A stretch of 10,831 nucleotides of DNA from Desulfatitalea sp. (GTDB lineage Bacteria > Desulfobacterota > Desulfobacteria > Desulfobacterales > Desulfosarcinaceae). The position numbers and the translations under genes are program-made. The DNA is taken from contig JAGTVD010000379.1 in NCBI GenBank assembly GCA_018224505.1, positions 1 to 10,831 of the forward strand. The letters run 5' to 3'. Positions 1 through 6,494 of this stretch are shown piece after piece (positions within the stretch are counted from its first letter, which is position 1; each line of letters opens with the position of its first letter). The notes beneath the pieces were generated by a model that was given only the letters and a program-made list of their open reading frames with translations, had not been told where the DNA came from and did no database searches.

Positions 1-357
1 GGGGGCATCGACCTGTTGGACGACACGCCGGTGTTGGACATCAAGCCCTATCTGCCTTATGCCGACAGCATCCCCGTCGCCAGCGGCGGATATGCCGATG
101 CCGCGCCGCCACCCGGACCGTCCGTGATTTTTTCACCCGCCGCCCAATTGGCCTGCCAACAACTCTCCGACAGGCGGCATTGCGAGCTCGAAAAGCTGGT
201 CACCTCGTTGTTGCGGCAGGACCCGAGGCCGGCCTACCGCGGTGACCGGCAACCCACCTGTTACGGCATGCGATTATGGGACCTCAACATCCGCTTCCGT
301 GTCACCGACGACCAGATTGTCGTCGAAACCGTGGAACCGATCGATGGGAACGGGTAA
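1..357 (+). CDS. trmO: tRNA (N6-threonylcarbamoyladenosine(37)-N6)-methyltransferase TrmO, C-terminal part (5' end outside window)
   Basis: The frame is open from base 1 and ends at TAA 355-357, so the true start lies upstream. The visible 118 residues begin with a stretch containing DTPVLDIKPYLPYADSIP, a hallmark of the TrmO/TsaA (YaeB, VirR-like) family. Nearer the C terminus, DPRPAYRGD and the following YGMRLWDLNIRFRV match the conserved end of the long, two-domain TrmO proteins. In that family the enzyme uses S-adenosylmethionine to methylate the t6A37 base of certain tRNAs, which fine-tunes decoding; it acts in the cytoplasm. The SAM-binding N-terminal beta-barrel is not in the window. 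The gene converges on the minus-strand gene ending at 407, leaving 49 bases with no clear terminator. Family assignment is confident; activity is inferred from the family. Confidence 0.88.
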   Translation, partial: GGIDLLDDTPVLDIKPYLPYADSIPVASGGYADAAPPPGPSVIFSPAAQLACQQLSDRRHCELEKLVTSLLRQDPRPAYRGDRQPTCYGMRLWDLNIRFRVTDDQIVVETVEPIDGNG

Positions 358-406
358 TCGGATTTGACATTCATGCAACGCCCGGCACTACTTGCACAGG
401 CCGCAC

Positions 407-1573
407 CTAATCCCGGCCCTCGATGGCCGCTTCCGGCGGTCTGTAGGTGATGCGGTATATGACACCGTTCTGATCGTCCGAGACCAGCAGACTGCCGTCG
501 CCCATGATCTCCACATCCACCGGGCGCCCCCAGGCGACATCGCCTATCAGCCATCCCTGTGCAAAGGCGTCGTAACCGACCACCCGTTCATCGCGCAAGG
601 TGACCCGCATGATCCGGTGGCCCCGCTTTTCCGGATGGTTCGAGGAACCGTGCTCGGCGATAAAAATTTGCTCGTAATAGGGCTGTGGAAACATACGGCC
701 CTTGTAAAAGCGAATGCCCGAAGCGTTCACACGGGGTTCCAAGCGCAATGCCGGCGGAGTAAACGCCGTGCAGGATTGGTCGTGGCCGAACCGCGCATCG
801 ACGATGGACCCGCCATGGCAATGGGGAAAACCGAAATGCAGGCCCTTGACATCCGCCCGGTTGAGCTCGTCCGGGACCGATTGCATCGACACGCTCCGCG
901 GTCCGATATCGGTGAACCAGAGCGCACCGGAGCGCGGATGCCAATCCAGGCCCAGACTGTGTCGCACGCCGCGGGCGATGACTTCAAATCCGCTGCCGTC
1001 AGGGTTCATCCGCCCAATGGCGGCAAAGAGCGCATCATCGCTCATGCAGACATCGCAAGACGCCCCCAAGGTCACGTAAAGACGGCCGTCCGGTCCGAAA
1101 CGGATCACCCGCCACCCCTGATACAGGGACTTGGGGAATCGGTCGGATACCACTTCAGGCGCCAAAGGCAGCTCCAGATGAGCCTCGATGCGGCCAAACC
1201 GCAAAATGCGGTCCACCTCGGCCACATAGAGGTCGCCATCCCGAAACGCCACCCCATTGGGCATGTTTAGGCCTTCGGCAATGACATACACCGCGTCCGC
1301 CCGCCCGTTGCGATCACGATCCACGACAGCGTAGACCCGGCCGCTCTGTCGCGTGCCCACAAAAAGCACGCCGGAAGGGCTCATCGCCATGGATCGCGCG
1401 CCATGCACTTCCTCGGCATAAACATCAATGGCGAACCCCGGCGGCAACTCGATGGCGCTAAGCATCATCCTGGTTTTGATACCGGCCATGGCCTGCGGTC
1501 CCCCGCCCCCGAAAACAAGCGCAGCGATGAAAGCCACAACTACCATCGACCACCGGTATGGATACATACGCAA
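407..1573 (-). CDS. secreted sorbosone dehydrogenase / PQQ-dependent sugar dehydrogenase-like beta-propeller protein
   Basis: This 388-residue protein has a signal peptide: basic residues, hydrophobic SMVVVAFIAALVF (9-21) and a likely cleavage after AMA at residue 30. The mature part begins with IELPPGFAIDVYAEEV and shows repeated propeller blades with motifs such as GLNMPNGVAF (101-110), ARGVRHSLGLDWHP (200-213), FIAEHGS (304-310) and GRPVDVEIMGDGSLLVSDD (349-367), typical of the L-sorbosone dehydrogenase/soluble glucose dehydrogenase family. A CDVC pair (173-176) plus C252 and C268 may form disulfides in the periplasm; there is no CxxCH heme motif. The substrate cannot be read from the sequence, and PQQ dependence is a family expectation only. 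The chosen start is TTG at 1573, five bases after GGGAGG (1584-1579); an in-frame ATG at 1567 with 11-base spacing is the alternative. The protein ends 49 bases from convergent trmO. Confidence 0.82.
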   Translation of the reverse strand: MRMYPYRWSMVVVAFIAALVFGGGGPQAMAGIKTRMMLSAIELPPGFAIDVYAEEVHGARSMAMSPSGVLFVGTRQSGRVYAVVDRDRNGRADAVYVIAEGLNMPNGVAFRDGDLYVAEVDRILRFGRIEAHLELPLAPEVVSDRFPKSLYQGWRVIRFGPDGRLYVTLGASCDVCMSDDALFAAIGRMNPDGSGFEVIARGVRHSLGLDWHPRSGALWFTDIGPRSVSMQSVPDELNRADVKGLHFGFPHCHGGSIVDARFGHDQSCTAFTPPALRLEPRVNASGIRFYKGRMFPQPYYEQIFIAEHGSSNHPEKRGHRIMRVTLRDERVVGYDAFAQGWLIGDVAWGRPVDVEIMGDGSLLVSDDQNGVIYRITYRPPEAAIEGRD

Positions 1574-1578
1574 TCACG

Positions 1579-1584
1579 CCTCCC
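1579..1584 (-). promoter_or_regulatory. ribosome binding site bearing on the TTG1573/ATG1567 start choice
   Basis: On the minus strand GGGAGG lies five bases before TTG (1573) and 11 bases before the in-frame ATG (1567). The spacing is usable for either codon, so the start of the sorbosone dehydrogenase-like protein is uncertain by two residues. Confidence 0.5.
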
Positions 1585-1619
1585 GCGCCAAACGATTAGG
1601 TTGACGAAACATCTATGGC

Positions 1620-1648
1620 AGCATAGTAGGAGTTGTTCAGGATGTCAA
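1620..1648 (-). promoter_or_regulatory. sigma70-type promoter for the sorbosone dehydrogenase-like gene
   Basis: Read on the minus strand, a perfect -35 hexamer TTGACA (1648-1643) is followed by a 17-base spacer and a -10 hexamer TATGCT (1625-1620; four of six consensus bases). Transcription would start near 1613, giving a leader of about 40 bases before the TTG/ATG start region at 1573/1567. Hexamers and spacing are seen in the sequence; promoter activity is inferred. Confidence 0.5.
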
Positions 1649-1842
1649 AGCCGGACCATTCACCCGACAGATTGGATCAGGACAGGGGGGTGGATCGCAT
1701 TCTGAATTCCAAATGCGATCGCCCTGATTCACCCGACCACCCAATCAACCGAACAACCGACGAACCAATCAACCACTCAACCGAACAACCGAACAACCAC
1801 TCAACCACTCAACCGGACCTCGATTATGAATTTCCAAGATGA
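1642..1842 (+). CDS. possible small hydrophilic protein read through the octamer repeat (uncertain)
   Basis: A 66-codon frame starts at ATG 1642, nine bases after AGGAG (1628-1632), and ends at TGA 1840-1842. It overlaps the first 17 bases of the thioredoxin/HEAT gene in another frame. The predicted product is very polar (Asp, Asn, Pro, Thr, His, Arg) with one cysteine, no membrane segment and no recognised domain. Its second half is simply the translation of the octamer array, and it contains two in-frame HSPD/DSPD segments from an 11-base duplication. The downstream gene has no ribosome binding site of its own, so translation of this frame through the overlap could deliver ribosomes to ATG 1826. 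It may equally be a chance open frame in C/A-rich repeat DNA, which lacks stop codons. Only the frame and ribosome binding site are seen; a real product is speculative. Confidence 0.22.
   Translation: MSKPDHSPDRLDQDRGVDRILNSKCDRPDSPDHPINRTTDEPINHSTEQPNNHSTTQPDLDYEFPR
1693..1720. repeat. perfect 9-bp inverted repeat with EcoRI-type palindrome in the loop
   Basis: GATCGCATT at 1693-1701 is exactly complementary to AATGCGATC at 1712-1720, with a 10-base loop containing GAATTC. An outer ATCAGG (1676-1681) and CCTGAT (1723-1728) can extend the fold after unpaired bases. There is no T-tract on either side, so it does not look like an intrinsic terminator. It could be an operator or an RNA hairpin in the leader of the gene starting at 1826. 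Confidence 0.55.
1730..1817. repeat. tandem octamer array, 11 imperfect units
   Basis: Eighty-eight bases divide without gaps into eleven 8-base units of the form CAACCNNN. The last three bases are GAA (three units), ACT (three units) or single variants such as GAC, AAT and GGA. The two leftmost units have CACCC, and one central unit begins with G instead of C. The array ends eight bases before ATG 1826, and those eight bases stay in register. It resembles the short tandemly repeated sequences known from some bacterial genomes and can vary in copy number by replication slippage. It occupies the place where a Shine-Dalgarno sequence would be expected; none is present. Confidence 0.9.
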
Positions 1843-2791
1843 ACAGATCATCCGCACGTGGGCCGGGCAGCGGCCCCAACCGGCCACCCTTTTGCTGGCC
1901 CGGGAAGAGGGAGCGGTTGGACGCCTGCTCGCGCAGTTTTGTGATCGATTAAAGGCCCTCATGCCGGCGCTGCGGGTAAAGACCGCTGCGGACGAAACCT
2001 TCCGGGCGCCCGCTCTGATCATCGGCCCCCATCGGAACATCGCCTACCAGGCCATCCCCGAGGGACCGGAATTGCCTCCCTTTTTGGCGGCCTTGGCGGG
2101 TGTGGCCGAAGGCGGCGCCGAGCTGCCGCCGGAGTTTGCCGATTGGTCGGCACGTATGGAACTGCCGGCCGAACTCACCCTCTATATCACCATGCAGTGC
2201 CCCCACTGCCCAAAAGCCGTCGGCCAATTGCTCGCCCTGGCGGCAGCAACGCCGAAGATCCGCATGGCTGTTGTGGACGGCCGGTTGTTCGATGCACAGG
2301 CCGCTGGCCATGGCATCCGTTCCGTACCCACCTTGTTGCTCGAAGACCAGCTGCGTTGGAGCGGCACCATCGACGTGGTGGAGGTGATTCGCCAATGCCT
2401 TCAACGTGATCCCTCCCGCTTGTCGGCCGCCAGCCTGCGCCAGATCCTTGAGGCCGGCGACGCGCCCCGGGCCGCCGCCATGATGATCGCCCGCGGTGCA
2501 ATCTTTCCGGCTCTGCTGCCGCTGTTGACCCATGAACGCTGGTCGGTGCGCCTGGGCGCCATGGTTGCCGTGGAGTATCTGGCCGATGAGGCGCCGGCGC
2601 TGGTCACCCAACTGGTTGATCCGCTTTGGGAAAAGTTCGGTTCGCTGCCCGAATCGGTTCAGGGCGACGTCGTTCAGGTTCTGGGACAGGTGCAAGGGGA
2701 TGCCGCCACGCGCTGCCTGCACACCATCGCCGCAGGACACTATGCCGCCGACGTCAAGGAAGCCGCGGTCGAGGAGTTGGAGAACCGTTAG
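1826..2791 (+). CDS. thioredoxin-fold protein with CPHC redox motif and C-terminal HEAT-like repeats
   Basis: This 321-residue soluble protein has no signal peptide. Residues about 1-105 look like a first, cysteine-poor thioredoxin-like domain (the only Cys is C39). Residues about 115-192 form a second thioredoxin/glutaredoxin domain with ELTLYITMQCPHCPKAV; the redox pair is C125 and C128, and SVP (166-168) supplies the usual cis-proline. This double-fold layout recalls protein disulfide oxidoreductases and the N-terminal domain of AhpF. Residues about 200-321 are helical with HEAT/armadillo-like repeats (RWSVRLGAMVAVEYLADEAP, then SVQGDVVQVLGQVQGDAATRCL), suggesting a partner-binding surface. 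The likely role is cytoplasmic thiol-disulfide exchange with a docked partner; substrate and electron donor are unknown. ATG 1826 is the only standard start in the frame, although no ribosome binding site precedes it. Its stop codon overlaps the convergent amylosucrase stop by four bases. Confidence 0.8.
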   Translation: MNFQDEQIIRTWAGQRPQPATLLLAREEGAVGRLLAQFCDRLKALMPALRVKTAADETFRAPALIIGPHRNIAYQAIPEGPELPPFLAALAGVAEGGAELPPEFADWSARMELPAELTLYITMQCPHCPKAVGQLLALAAATPKIRMAVVDGRLFDAQAAGHGIRSVPTLLLEDQLRWSGTIDVVEVIRQCLQRDPSRLSAASLRQILEAGDAPRAAAMMIARGAIFPALLPLLTHERWSVRLGAMVAVEYLADEAPALVTQLVDPLWEKFGSLPESVQGDVVQVLGQVQGDAATRCLHTIAAGHYAADVKEAAVEELENR

Positions 2792-4743
2792 CGGGAAATT
2801 TCGAGCCACCGGGCCCGATAGCCCTCCAGCACCACTGTATGCGCTGTTTTCAACTGCTCCCCATGCAGCAAATCGCTCACCGTGCTCCCCGCCCCCAGGG
2901 TTGGCAGCCAGCCGGCGTCCAGCGCCTGGTCGTACTCGGAAAAGTTGCACACAACCACCACCTTCTGGCTGTCTTGGGTACGGGTGTACCCGAACACATG
3001 GGGATTACCGGTGTCGATGACTTCCAGGCCGCCGTTGCGAAAGGCCGGTATGGATTTACGCAACTTGAAGAGTTTGACCATTTCGTGAAAAAAACGCCAC
3101 TCCAGGGTATCGCTGTCCTCCAGGTCCTTTCGGGCCTCCCAGCGGCGTTTGCAGCGATGGACCCAGCGACTGTCACCGGCTTTGGCGGGATCGGTCAGAA
3201 AAGTGTAGTCGTTGAGCATGCCCCACTCGTCACCAAGATAGAGCAGTGGAATACCCCCTGCACTGGCGATGATGCTTCTGAGCAGGTTGATGCGGCGCAC
3301 GGCCAGTTCGATCCACTCCGGGTCCCCTTTTTCAAGGGCATCCTCCAGTCCGGCCAGGGACGACAAAGTACCGGAAACGCGCAGATCCCCGTTGTCGGGG
3401 TTGAATTGAAACGGCACACCCCGGGCAAAGGCGCCCGGAAAACGGCCGGTATAGAACGTATTCAGGAAATGTCGGTGCCCCCCCGGATCGATGCCGACGG
3501 CACGGGCATCCTCATCGGCGAAGGTCCATCCGATGTCGTCGTGACACCGCAGGTAGTTGACCCAGGTACAGCCTTCGGGAATCCGGCTGCGGTGCCGCAT
3601 GGCATATGCCAGCAATTTGACTTCCCGTGTCGCCAGGGCCTCCCACAACAGCGCCATCAGCAGCGGATTGTAGGAGAGCTGGCACTGGTGGGGATGGATG
3701 TATTCCACCACCTCGTCCGGGTGGACGATGGCTTCGGACTTGAAGATCACACTGGGTGCAACGATTTGGACCAGGGCGTTGAAGGCGCTGATGAGGGTGT
3801 GGGCTTCGGGCTGGTTTTCACAGTCGGTTCCCATGCGTTTCCAGATGAAGGCCACGGCGTCCAGCCGGAACACCTCGACGCCCTTGTTGGCCAAAAAAAG
3901 CATCTCCTCGGCCATGGCGCGGAACACTTCCGGGTTGGCGTAGTTCAAGTCCCACTGGAAGCTGTTGAAGGTGGTCCAAACCCAGCGCCCCATCTCCTCG
4001 CACCAGGTAAAGCTGCCCCGGCGCACTGTGGGGAAGATGTCCCGCAAATGGCGCTGAAATTGATCGGGCAGCGTCCGGTCCGGAAAGGTCCAGTAATAGT
4101 TCATGTATTCGGAATCGCCGGCTTTGGCCTTGCGGGCCCAGTAATGTTCGTCGGCCGTGTGGTTGAAGACAAAGTCCAACACCAGACTGATGCCTTCCCG
4201 ACGCAGGGCTGCCGAAAGCGCCGCCAGTTCTTCCATCGTACCCACATCCGGGTTGATGGCGCGGTAGTCGCTCACCGCGTAACCGCCATCGTTATCCGCT
4301 TTGGGCACGGCAAACAAGGGCATCAGGTGCAGGTAGTTGATCCCCAGCGTCTTGAAATAGGCGATGTGGTCGCTGAGCCTGGCCAGCTTTTCGCTGAACA
4401 GATCGACATACAAAACGGCACCACACACCTGCTCGGATAAGAACCAGTGGGGTGTCGCAGCCCTTTCGGTGTCCAGGTCTCTCAACTCGGCGGACCGATC
4501 CAGCCATGCCCGCATGGCCAGAAGCACCAACTGCTCCAGGGTATAAAAAAAATCATACTGCCAACCGTATAGGGCATGCAGATCCCGGAACAGGCGTGGC
4601 CAAGCCCTCTCCAGCCGCTGCTTGAAACCGTTCCACTGCTCCGGCTGCCGCGCCAGCGCAACTTCAAATTTAGCTTCCATCGCAGGCAGAATGCGATCCA
4701 ACGACTTACGCGCCTGCATCGCCCGCCAATCTCTTTCGCTCAT
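2788..4743 (-). CDS. amylosucrase (GH13 family alpha-glucosyltransferase acting on sucrose)
   Basis: The 651-residue protein matches the size and layout of amylosucrases: a helical N-terminal domain (about 1-105), a GH13 (beta/alpha)8 barrel and a C-terminal beta domain. Catalytic regions are all present: DFVFNHT (190-196), FRLDAVAF with nucleophile D295, FKSEAIV with acid/base E337, and CHDDIGW with transition-state stabiliser D402. DNDGGYAVSDYR (150-161) and DSRWVHR (524-530) correspond to the Asp-Arg salt bridge that in Neisseria amylosucrase closes the sucrose pocket, which favours amylosucrase over alpha-amylase or trehalose synthase. Family members make alpha-1,4-glucan from sucrose and release fructose; sucrose hydrolase is the nearest alternative. 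There is no signal peptide, so it is probably cytoplasmic. ATG 4743 has only a weak upstream purine run (GGTTGG). The gene lies 71 bases downstream of the GNAT-nitrilase gene on the same strand. Confidence 0.9.
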   Translation of the reverse strand: MSERDWRAMQARKSLDRILPAMEAKFEVALARQPEQWNGFKQRLERAWPRLFRDLHALYGWQYDFFYTLEQLVLLAMRAWLDRSAELRDLDTERAATPHWFLSEQVCGAVLYVDLFSEKLARLSDHIAYFKTLGINYLHLMPLFAVPKADNDGGYAVSDYRAINPDVGTMEELAALSAALRREGISLVLDFVFNHTADEHYWARKAKAGDSEYMNYYWTFPDRTLPDQFQRHLRDIFPTVRRGSFTWCEEMGRWVWTTFNSFQWDLNYANPEVFRAMAEEMLFLANKGVEVFRLDAVAFIWKRMGTDCENQPEAHTLISAFNALVQIVAPSVIFKSEAIVHPDEVVEYIHPHQCQLSYNPLLMALLWEALATREVKLLAYAMRHRSRIPEGCTWVNYLRCHDDIGWTFADEDARAVGIDPGGHRHFLNTFYTGRFPGAFARGVPFQFNPDNGDLRVSGTLSSLAGLEDALEKGDPEWIELAVRRINLLRSIIASAGGIPLLYLGDEWGMLNDYTFLTDPAKAGDSRWVHRCKRRWEARKDLEDSDTLEWRFFHEMVKLFKLRKSIPAFRNGGLEVIDTGNPHVFGYTRTQDSQKVVVVCNFSEYDQALDAGWLPTLGAGSTVSDLLHGEQLKTAHTVVLEGYRARWLEISR

Positions 4744-4814
4744 AATCCAACCCGTCAGACCTTTAAAAGAAACACAAAAATCTTCACTTAAAACTTAACA
4801 CGCAACGCTTAGTT

Positions 4815-6389
4815 TTACTTCCCTTCCCAATGAATATGGTACAAATCATGCCGCCGGTCACGCAGGTTCTTGACCGTGCCGCTGTTGCGGGCGGCGATGA
4901 GGGTATTGGGGCGCAGGTCGGCGATGGCGACGGTCTCCACATTCGGCGTCGTATCAGCGGCCACACCGTCCCGGGCAAAGGGAAAATCACACGGCGTGAG
5001 GATGCAGCTTTGGGCATATTGAATGTCCATGTTGGCCACATTAGGCAAATTACCCACATTGCCCGACATCACCACATAGATCTGATTTTCCACGGCCCGG
5101 GCCTGGCAGCAGTAGCGCACGCGCAGGTAGCTTTGCCGTTCATCGGTACAGAACGGCACGAACAGAATCTGGATCCCCTGATCCACCAGGTGGCGCACCA
5201 ACTCGGGAAACTCGGCATCGTAGCAGATCAACACCCCGATGGGACCGCAGTCGGTGACGATGGCATTGAGACGATCTCCCCCCTCGATATTCCACCAATA
5301 ATCTTCGTTGGGGGTCGGATGTATTTTGGTCTGCTCGTGGATCGTCCCATCCCGGAGAAAGACATAGGAGATGTTCTCCACCCGCCCCGCCTCCACCCGC
5401 GTTGGATGAGAACCGGCAATAATATTGATATTATAGCGCAAGGCCATATCGCGCAGGGCTTCCTTGAATCGGGGCGTGTATTTGGTCAGGGCCTCGATGG
5501 ACTCCGCCGGTGAGAGCTCCTGATCCTCGATGGAGAGCAACTGCAGGGTGAACAGCTCGGGGAAAACCACAAAGTCCCCTTTATACTCGGCCACCACATC
5601 CACAAAATAGGCCACCAGCTGCACGAACTCATCGAAGGAGCGCACCCGCCGCTGCTTGTACTGCACCGTCCCGATCCTGACGGTGTCGGGCAACCGCCCC
5701 CCATAACTCTTCTTGCGAACCGACGGGTCTCCGTCGCCCGCCTTGGGGTTGCGCCAGACCATGTGAACCCCGTACCCCATGGAAAGGTGGTCTTCGGGCA
5801 AATACCCCTTGATCACCCCCAGCACCTCGAAGCCGTTATGCAATTGAAAGGAGAGAACCGGGTCGCGTGCTTTTTTCTGTTTGACCTGCTCGATGTAGTT
5901 TTCGACGCTGCCGAATTTTTTGATACGCTTGGCAAGTGTTGGCAACCGACCCGCGAACACGATCCCCTTGAGCCCACGCTCCTGGCAAAGCCGCTTACGT
6001 GCATTGTAGAGTCGTTGGCCCAACCGGTATCCCCGGTAATCGGAGTCCACGCACACCTCCATGCCATAGAGCCAATCCCCTTCGGGATCGTGGTTGGCGG
6101 CGTAACCGTTGCCGGTGATGGCCGCCCAGGTGTGGCGCTTGAGGGCCCGACGGCCGTCAACTATAAAGGTGACGCAATAGCCCACCACCTTGGTGTCCAC
6201 CATGATCACGAACTGACCCTCGGGAAAATTGTTGATCTGCCCGGTAACGGCCCCTTGGGAATAGCCCTTCATCACGGTACCGGCATAGACCCGTTCGGTC
6301 AGATCGCATATGGCCGGCACATCGCTTAGACGGGCATTGCGAAGTTGCAGGCGGCTTTTAGGATTGGCAAGACGGCTGGTGTTGCTCAT
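4815..6389 (-). CDS. bifunctional GNAT N-acetyltransferase / carbon-nitrogen hydrolase (nitrilase superfamily) fusion
   Basis: The protein has 524 residues when read from ATG 6389. An N-terminal GNAT domain (about 13-210) contains the acetyl-CoA-binding signature YRGYRLGQRLYNARK (residues 118-132). A nitrilase-superfamily domain follows (about 237-510) with the full Glu-Lys-Cys triad: E278 in VVFPELFT, K355 in HEQTKIHP and C389 in VLICYDAEFPE. This two-domain arrangement is a known family. Nitrilase-fold members hydrolyse or form amides; the substrate here is unknown, and coupling of acetyl transfer with amide chemistry on an amine metabolite is only a guess. ATG 6389 was preferred because GGAG (6402-6399) sits nine bases upstream. 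A GTG at 6404 would add five residues, but that GGAG lies inside its reading frame. The gene lies between rmuC and the amylosucrase gene, all on one strand. Confidence 0.88.
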   Translation of the reverse strand: MSNTSRLANPKSRLQLRNARLSDVPAICDLTERVYAGTVMKGYSQGAVTGQINNFPEGQFVIMVDTKVVGYCVTFIVDGRRALKRHTWAAITGNGYAANHDPEGDWLYGMEVCVDSDYRGYRLGQRLYNARKRLCQERGLKGIVFAGRLPTLAKRIKKFGSVENYIEQVKQKKARDPVLSFQLHNGFEVLGVIKGYLPEDHLSMGYGVHMVWRNPKAGDGDPSVRKKSYGGRLPDTVRIGTVQYKQRRVRSFDEFVQLVAYFVDVVAEYKGDFVVFPELFTLQLLSIEDQELSPAESIEALTKYTPRFKEALRDMALRYNINIIAGSHPTRVEAGRVENISYVFLRDGTIHEQTKIHPTPNEDYWWNIEGGDRLNAIVTDCGPIGVLICYDAEFPELVRHLVDQGIQILFVPFCTDERQSYLRVRYCCQARAVENQIYVVMSGNVGNLPNVANMDIQYAQSCILTPCDFPFARDGVAADTTPNVETVAIADLRPNTLIAARNSGTVKNLRDRRHDLYHIHWEGK

Positions 6390-6398
6390 AATCTTCTT

Positions 6399-6402
6399 CT
6401 CC
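6399..6402 (-). promoter_or_regulatory. ribosome binding site fixing the GNAT-nitrilase start
   Basis: GGAG on the minus strand is nine bases before ATG 6389 and lies within the five-codon extension that a GTG 6404 start would create. This argues for the ATG. Confidence 0.45.
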
Positions 6403-6494
6403 ACTCCGTTGGGTGCGGTTACAACTCCTCACCCCGTTCAAAAATCTAAAACTAAGACCCTTCACGCAATGCGGCCAAAGGATGTTTTCCGCGT

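Noticed and set aside
1601..1629. TTGACG...TAGTAG as a plus-strand promoter for the thioredoxin/HEAT gene
   Set aside because: The -10 matches only three consensus positions, and a clearly better minus-strand promoter occupies the neighbouring bases.
1949..2950. Minus-strand open frame of 333 codons antisense to the thioredoxin/HEAT gene
   Set aside because: The translation is Gly/Gln/Arg-rich without family motifs, while the opposite strand encodes a recognisable CPHC thioredoxin fold.
2626..4440. Plus-strand open frame of 604 codons antisense to the amylosucrase gene
   Set aside because: The minus strand encodes a complete amylosucrase with all catalytic motifs. The plus-strand frame matches no family I recognise and is explained by GC-rich codon usage.
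4790..4816. AAAACT/AGTTTT hairpin between the GNAT-nitrilase and amylosucrase genes
   Set aside because: The stem is only AT-rich and about six pairs, with a 15-base loop and no G/C clamp; too weak for a terminator.
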